A stretch of 10,897 nucleotides of DNA from Clostridium sp. UBA4746 (GTDB lineage: Bacteria > Bacillota > Clostridia > Clostridiales > Clostridiaceae): NCBI GenBank assembly GCA_002403785.1, contig DHIM01000171.1:1-10897 (forward strand), in the 5' to 3' direction. Each line of letters opens with the position of its first letter. Within the stretch, counting starts at the first letter, position 1. The position numbers and the translations under genes are program-made. A model generated the notes under the pieces. The model worked only from the letters and a program-made list of their open reading frames with translations, had not been told where the DNA came from and did not search any database. This document shows positions 8,356-10,897 of this stretch, one piece after another.

Positions 8356-9186
8356 TCAACTAAAACTCATAATTAATGATTTTACCAATAGATTCCATCC
8401 GTCAACCATAATGAATAACAATAATTTAAATGGAAGAGAAATCATAACTGGTGGTAACATCATCATTCCCATAGCCATAAGAATACTACCTGTAACTATA
8501 TCTATAATAATAAATGGTATAAATAACAAAAATCCCATTTCAAAAGACCGCCTTAGTTCACTTATTAAAAAAGACGGAACAACCGCATAAAGAGGAACAT
8601 TATCGTAGGTAACTTTAGGTTTTCCATTTGTAAGTATTACCTTCCCCTTTGAATCAACTTCATTCTTAACTGTATCTTGTAATTTTCCAACATCTAAAAA
8701 AAGTTTTAAATCCTTCGCTCTAGTCTGCCTAAGCATAAAATCTCTCATAGGCTTCGATCCTGTATCAATAGCAACTTGCTGAGTTATTTTATTGTTCAAA
8801 TATGGAGTTAAAGCCTCGCTGTTCACTTTTGAAAAGGTTGGAGCCATAGTGAAAAATGTTAAAAATAGAGCAAGTCCAATTATAACTTCTTTAGGTATTG
8901 CTTGTTGAAGACCTATAGCATTTTTAAATAGAGATAACACTATAATTATTCTTACAAAACTAGTAGTCATAATAATGATTGAAGGCAATAGAGTAAGTAC
9001 TGTAAGAAGTAATAATAACTTAATATTATCAACATATTCTTTGGGTGTATTGGCATTATCAACTGATATGTTAATTTTAGGTATAGGTAGTGTCTGTGGA
9101 GTCGCATTTGCAACTTTTATTGTAGCTATCCCAATTATTAGCATAACTAAAGCAAAAATAAACAAGTTTTTATTTTTTCTTTTCAT
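8356..9186 (-). CDS. fliP: Flagellar export gate protein FliP
   Basis: FliP is the main pore-forming subunit of the export gate. The product has a cleavable signal-like N-terminus (basic MKRKNK, then a hydrophobic core at 8-24 and VANATP), membrane helices at about 55-90 and 98-118, a periplasmic loop, and two C-terminal helices. Family signatures are clear: LLPSIIIMTTSFVRI at 66-80, MRDFMLRQTRAKDL at 147-160 and FIPFIIIDIVTGSILMAMG at 222-240. At 276 residues it is longer than the roughly 245 usual in enterics. Most of the excess is in the N-terminus and in a polar insertion at about 168-195 (from GKLQDTVKN to GKPKVTYDN) before the conserved VPLYAVVPSFLISEL. The ATG lies within the end of fliO, with AAGGAAG upstream. 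Confidence 0.95.
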   Translation of the reverse strand: MKRKNKNLFIFALVMLIIGIATIKVANATPQTLPIPKINISVDNANTPKEYVDNIKLLLLLTVLTLLPSIIIMTTSFVRIIIVLSLFKNAIGLQQAIPKEVIIGLALFLTFFTMAPTFSKVNSEALTPYLNNKITQQVAIDTGSKPMRDFMLRQTRAKDLKLFLDVGKLQDTVKNEVDSKGKVILTNGKPKVTYDNVPLYAVVPSFLISELRRSFEMGFLLFIPFIIIDIVTGSILMAMGMMMLPPVMISLPFKLLLFIMVDGWNLLVKSLIMSFS

Positions 9187-9538
9187 CTTTTACTTCCTTC
9201 TTCAAAATATGTTTTTTAAATAATTCCTTCATATCTTCATACTGAGGTAGCTCTTTAGTATTTTCAATATGAAGAATTTCCTCTTTAGGTAATTCAAATA
9301 AAATATTAATTTCCTTTGTACTGGATGATACTGCATATGCCTTTTCACCCATTTTTACAATTACAATACTATTTTCTTTAGATAAAGCAATTCTATCTAA
9401 TACCTTCATATATCTACCATCTTGCAATTTACGAAGTTTACTCCCACCATACCTTAATGATAAATATAATATAAATAATATAAAAGGTAAAAATATTATG
9501 ATTTTAAAAATTAGTAACCAAAACTCTCCATCTATCAT
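9170..9538 (-). CDS. fliO: Flagellar biosynthesis protein FliO (FliZ-like)
   Basis: FliO is a single-pass membrane protein that helps assemble the FliP ring of the export gate. The 122-residue product has one N-terminal membrane helix at about 7-28 (WLLIFKIIIFLPFILFILYL). A FliO-like cytoplasmic domain follows, with LQDGRYMKVLDRIALSKENSIVIVKMGEKAYAV at about 38-70, and then a charged tail ending DEKKK. The protein diverges widely, so identity rests on this domain plus its position between fliL and fliP. The ATG is preceded by AGGGG, and the 3' end overlaps fliP by 17 bases. Confidence 0.88.
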   Translation of the reverse strand: MIDGEFWLLIFKIIIFLPFILFILYLSLRYGGSKLRKLQDGRYMKVLDRIALSKENSIVIVKMGEKAYAVSSSTKEINILFELPKEEILHIENTKELPQYEDMKELFKKHILKKEVKDEKKK

Positions 9539-9539
9539 T

Positions 9540-9998
9540 TTATCCCCTACTTATCACAATACTATTAAAATACATGTGTGAAATTTTACCTTTTGTTAAA
9601 ACCGGATTTATTCTTTCTATTAAATCGGTTTTTATAGTATTAACCCCTGTAGCACTAAAGTCCGAGCTTTTCTTTGATCTCATATAAGTGTTAACTATAT
9701 CCCTAATAACTGGCTTTTGTGTTTCCAGTTCTGTTGTTAATTTCGCATTTTCTTCATACCCAATGTAAACGGTAACCTTAAGATATGTTAATTCACCATC
9801 ATCTATTAAATTCACTAAGAATTCATCTAATGAATAAGTTAGCTCAGTAACTGCCACTGTTTTAGAAGCAGTTGTTGACGATTTGTTGCCAAAGAAATAC
9901 ATGCCCCCAAAGGCTACGCCACCAACTACAATTAATAATAAAAGAATTATAATAACTTTACTAAGACCATTCTTTTTTTTTTTTGGTTTTTCGCTCAT
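9540..9998 (-). CDS. fliL: Flagellar basal body-associated protein FliL
   Basis: FliL is a single-pass inner-membrane protein that sits around the stator units and supports motor torque. The 152-residue product has a Lys-rich cytoplasmic start (KPKKKKN), one membrane helix at about 14-36, and a periplasmic domain typical of FliL (YSLDEFLVNLIDDGELTYLK at about 55-74, then RDIVNTYMRSKKSSDF). The start ATG overlaps the TGA that ends the motB fragment (ATGA). AAAAGGGGG at 10009-10017 gives a separate Shine-Dalgarno with a 10-base spacing, so fliL can still be translated although motB is broken. Codons 5-9 contain a run of 12 A residues, a possible slippage site. Confidence 0.93.
   Translation of the reverse strand: MSEKPKKKKNGLSKVIIILLLLIVVGGVAFGGMYFFGNKSSTTASKTVAVTELTYSLDEFLVNLIDDGELTYLKVTVYIGYEENAKLTTELETQKPVIRDIVNTYMRSKKSSDFSATGVNTIKTDLIERINPVLTKGKISHMYFNSIVISRG
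9973..9984 (-). repeat. A12 homopolymer at the start of fliL
   Basis: Twelve consecutive A residues on the coding strand (T on the plus strand) span the end of codon 5 and most of codons 6-9 of fliL, giving Pro-Lys-Lys-Lys-Lys. A gain or loss of one base would shift the frame before the membrane helix. Such tracts can slip during replication or transcription. Confidence 0.9.
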
Positions 9999-10057
9999 TT
10001 TGTAATGTCCCCCTTTTGACTTGCAACAATTAAAATATTAACTCTTCTATTTAAAGC
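9995..10057 (-). pseudogene. motB: motB 3' remnant (C-terminal tail of the stator protein MotB)
   Basis: In the frame that ends at TGA 9995-9997, these bases encode ALNRRVNILIVASQKGDITK. ALNRRVNILIV matches the conserved end of the MotB OmpA-like peptidoglycan-binding domain, where an NRRV(D/E/N)I motif precedes the C-terminus. Everything upstream in motB is gone: no membrane helix, no plug and no body of the OmpA-like domain. The fragment is joined out of frame to the motA 5' remnant and has no start codon of its own. Its TGA still overlaps the fliL ATG, which is the arrangement expected of an intact motB followed by fliL. Assignment is by motif and operon position. Only about 20 residues support it, but its exact place makes the call good. 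Confidence 0.8.
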
Positions 10058-10149
10058 AATAAATTTGTTCCCCCAGAGGCCATTCCCCAAAAGGTGAGCC
10101 CAAACCCTGCTACAATACCAACACTGGTCAAAATATCCTGTTTTTCCAT
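10051..10149 (-). pseudogene. motA: motA 5' remnant (32-codon N-terminal fragment of the stator protein MotA)
   Basis: ATG 10147-10149, with AGGGGG seven bases upstream, opens a frame of 32 codons (MEKQDILTSVGIVAGFGLTF, then WGMASGGTNLLL) that stops at TAA 10051-10053. This is the start of a clostridial MotA: a short polar tail, the first membrane helix and the GFGL…WGxxSGG pattern. Intact MotA is about 260 residues with four helices. The helices carrying the proton or sodium path and the cytoplasmic torque loop are all absent. Immediately after codon 31 the sequence becomes the motB C-terminus in another frame. The start and Shine-Dalgarno are intact, so a 32-residue single-helix peptide may still be made. 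I infer a deletion of most of motA and motB rather than a small native gene. Confidence 0.82.
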
Positions 10150-10160
10150 GCCATTGCCCC

Positions 10161-10352
10161 CTACAAATCACCAGCAAATATCTTCCTTTTATACTTTAAT
10201 ATCTTCTCAATTACTTCCTCTGTACTCTCAGTAACAATGTATTTTTTCCCATTTATTAAAGTTATTAATGTTTCTGGCATTATTTCTATTTTTTCTATAA
10301 CTTCTGCGTTTAGTATAAACATTTTTTTATTAAAGCCTGTAAGTTTTATCAT
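10161..10352 (-). CDS. flbD: FlbD/SwrD-family flagellar protein
   Basis: The 63-residue product (starting MIKLTGFNKKMFILNAEVIE, with TLINGKKYIVTES near the middle) matches the short FlbD family by length, by the N-terminal LTGxNxxxFxLN pattern and by the L-x-NGKKYIVxES segment. It has no membrane helix. The B. subtilis homologue SwrD lies in the same operon position after flgE and raises motor power for swarming, so a stator-related role is likely. It should not be confused with the Caulobacter NtrC-type regulator also called FlbD. AGGAGG at 10357-10362 precedes the ATG. Its stop is 11 bases ahead of the motA remnant start. Confidence 0.9.
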   Translation of the reverse strand: MIKLTGFNKKMFILNAEVIEKIEIMPETLITLINGKKYIVTESTEEVIEKILKYKRKIFAGDL

Positions 10353-10392
10353 GGGCCCTCCTATGATCTGATCTGTACTTTAAGGTAAAAGT

Positions 10393-10443
10393 AATTTGTT
10401 ATAATTCTCAAATACTTAGAGCATTCGAGAATTATTACAAATT
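10393..10443 (-). terminator. Long AT-rich stem-loop between flgE and flbD (possible attenuator or RNA-processing hairpin)
   Basis: Two 21-base arms (10393-10413 and 10423-10443) are inverted complements, with one mismatch and one G-T pair, around a 9-base loop. On the transcribed strand the 5' arm reads AATTTGTAATAATTCTCGAA and the 3' arm ends in ACAAATT. Downstream there is only a short broken T-rich stretch (ACTTTTACC), so it is not a textbook intrinsic terminator. A partial terminator, mRNA 3'-end stabiliser or processing site setting flgE apart from downstream genes is plausible. The stem is directly visible; the function is inference. Confidence 0.55.
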
Positions 10444-10459
10444 TTAAAATTCAGGTCAA
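10431..10459 (-). promoter_or_regulatory. Candidate sigma-A promoter upstream of flbD
   Basis: On the minus strand TTGACC (10454-10459) is followed, after 17 bases, by AATAAT (10431-10436), resembling a housekeeping promoter just after the flgE stop. The -10 falls inside the stem-loop arm. In DNA this AT-rich such matches arise by chance, so this is only a candidate for an internal promoter. Confidence 0.2.
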
Positions 10460-10462
10460 ATA

Positions 10463-10897
10463 CTATCTCTTTAGACCTATTAACTCCTGTAATATTTCAT
10501 CTCCTGTGGTAATTGACTTACCCGACGCTTGGAAGGCCCTTTGTGCAATTATCATATCTGTAAACTGCTCAGCTAAGTCAACATTTGACATTTCTAGCAT
10601 TCCTTGAAGCATATCACCGTATCCACTGCTGTTGTCAGTAGTCGCTCCTATTCCTGATCTAACTACAGACAACCCTGAGTTAGAGGTACTTTCATATGTG
10701 TTCCCTCCAACCTTAGATAAACCAGCAGGATTTTTAAAGGAAGCTACAGCAATTTGCCCTAGAACTGATACTTTACCATCCTCTAAAACAGCTTTAATTG
10801 ATCCATCCTTTTCTATAGAAAAAGTTGTGATTCTTAAAGTTTTTGTTGCATCATTAGGATCTGTAATTTTTTCCGGTATAACAAGAGGGATTAGAGT
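10463..10897 (-). CDS. flgE: Flagellar hook protein FlgE, C-terminal part (5' end outside the window)
   Basis: The frame is open from the window edge to TAG 10463-10465, giving 144 codons of a gene whose start lies beyond 10897. The C-terminus has the axial-protein pattern: GQIAVASFKNPAGLSKVGGN, YESTSNSG, then GYGDMLQGMLEMSNVDLAEQFTDMI and IAQRAFQASGKSITTGDEI. The last part forms the conserved C-terminal coiled-coil helix shared by hook and rod proteins. The fragment alone could be FlgF, FlgG or FlgE. Position directly before flbD in the clostridial operon order favours FlgE. A TTG at 10670-10672 inside the frame is not the start, since the conserved sequence continues upstream of it. Confidence 0.9.
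   Translation of the reverse strand, partial: TLIPLVIPEKITDPNDATKTLRITTFSIEKDGSIKAVLEDGKVSVLGQIAVASFKNPAGLSKVGGNTYESTSNSGLSVVRSGIGATTDNSSGYGDMLQGMLEMSNVDLAEQFTDMIIAQRAFQASGKSITTGDEILQELIGLKR

Noticed and set aside
51..9223. Short plus-strand open frames of 60-91 codons (for example 1514-1711, 4400-4618, 4811-5035, 6815-7090, 8975-9223)
   Set aside because: All lie antisense to well-conserved flagellar genes, show no family motifs and lack convincing Shine-Dalgarno sites. They are shadows of the real genes.
9995..10177. A 60-codon open frame on the minus strand starting MLVICRGQW
   Set aside because: Its first part lies in a wrong frame of flbD and motA and has no family resemblance. Only its last 20 codons are meaningful, as the motB tail. 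It has no proper Shine-Dalgarno and is a by-product of the deletion.
10393..10443. The stem-loop as a classical rho-independent terminator that ends the flgE transcript
   Set aside because: The stem is AT-rich and no run of T follows the 3' arm. Full termination would also cut off the rest of the operon, so only partial termination or processing is plausible.
10463..10672. A separate 69-codon gene ending at 10463
   Set aside because: The same frame is open to the window edge, and conserved hook-protein sequence continues upstream of the TTG. It is the C-terminus of FlgE.

Overview
The window is a low-GC stretch of a Firmicutes chromosome, most probably from a Clostridium-like motile, spore-forming anaerobe. 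The base composition is strongly AT-rich, the Shine-Dalgarno sites are strong and purine-rich (AGGAGG, AAGGGGG, AGGTGG), and the gene order is that of the long clostridial flagellar operon. Every gene I can support lies on the minus strand, so transcription runs from high to low coordinates. The genes are packed with gaps of about 3-40 bases or short overlaps, as expected of one polycistronic unit. The only real intergenic space is about 110 bases between flgE and flbD.

In the direction of transcription the window holds: the 3' end of flgE (hook); a gap with a long AT-rich stem-loop; flbD (swrD-like); the remains of motA and motB; fliL; fliO (fliZ-like); fliP; fliQ; a natural fliR-flhB fusion; flhA; flhF; flhG; a PilZ-domain gene; the motility sigma factor fliA (sigma-28/SigD); a SwrB-like membrane-anchored protein; and the 5' end of an unidentified single-pass membrane protein that runs off the window. 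FliP, FliQ, FliR-FlhB and FlhA form the type III export gate, with FliO as its assembly factor. FlhF and FlhG set the site and number of flagella. The PilZ protein is expected to sense c-di-GMP, and FliA directs late flagellar genes.

The most notable observation lies between flbD and fliL, where a stator pair motA-motB is normally expected. Only a 32-codon fragment matching a MotA N-terminus remains, joined out of frame to about 20 codons matching a MotB C-terminus (…NRRVNILIVAS…). The join lies at about 10051-10057. This looks like an internal deletion of most of both stator genes (roughly 1.4 kb if they were of normal size), with the flanking genes intact. Unless another motAB pair exists elsewhere, the cell would build flagella that cannot turn.

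Other points of interest are the flgE-flbD stem-loop, a 12-A homopolymer near the start of fliL, a TTG start for fliR-flhB, and a probable ATT start for the last partial gene. I see no mobile element, CRISPR array, tRNA or rRNA, and no sign of a wholly new system. Apart from the stator scar, this is a conventional flagellar operon.
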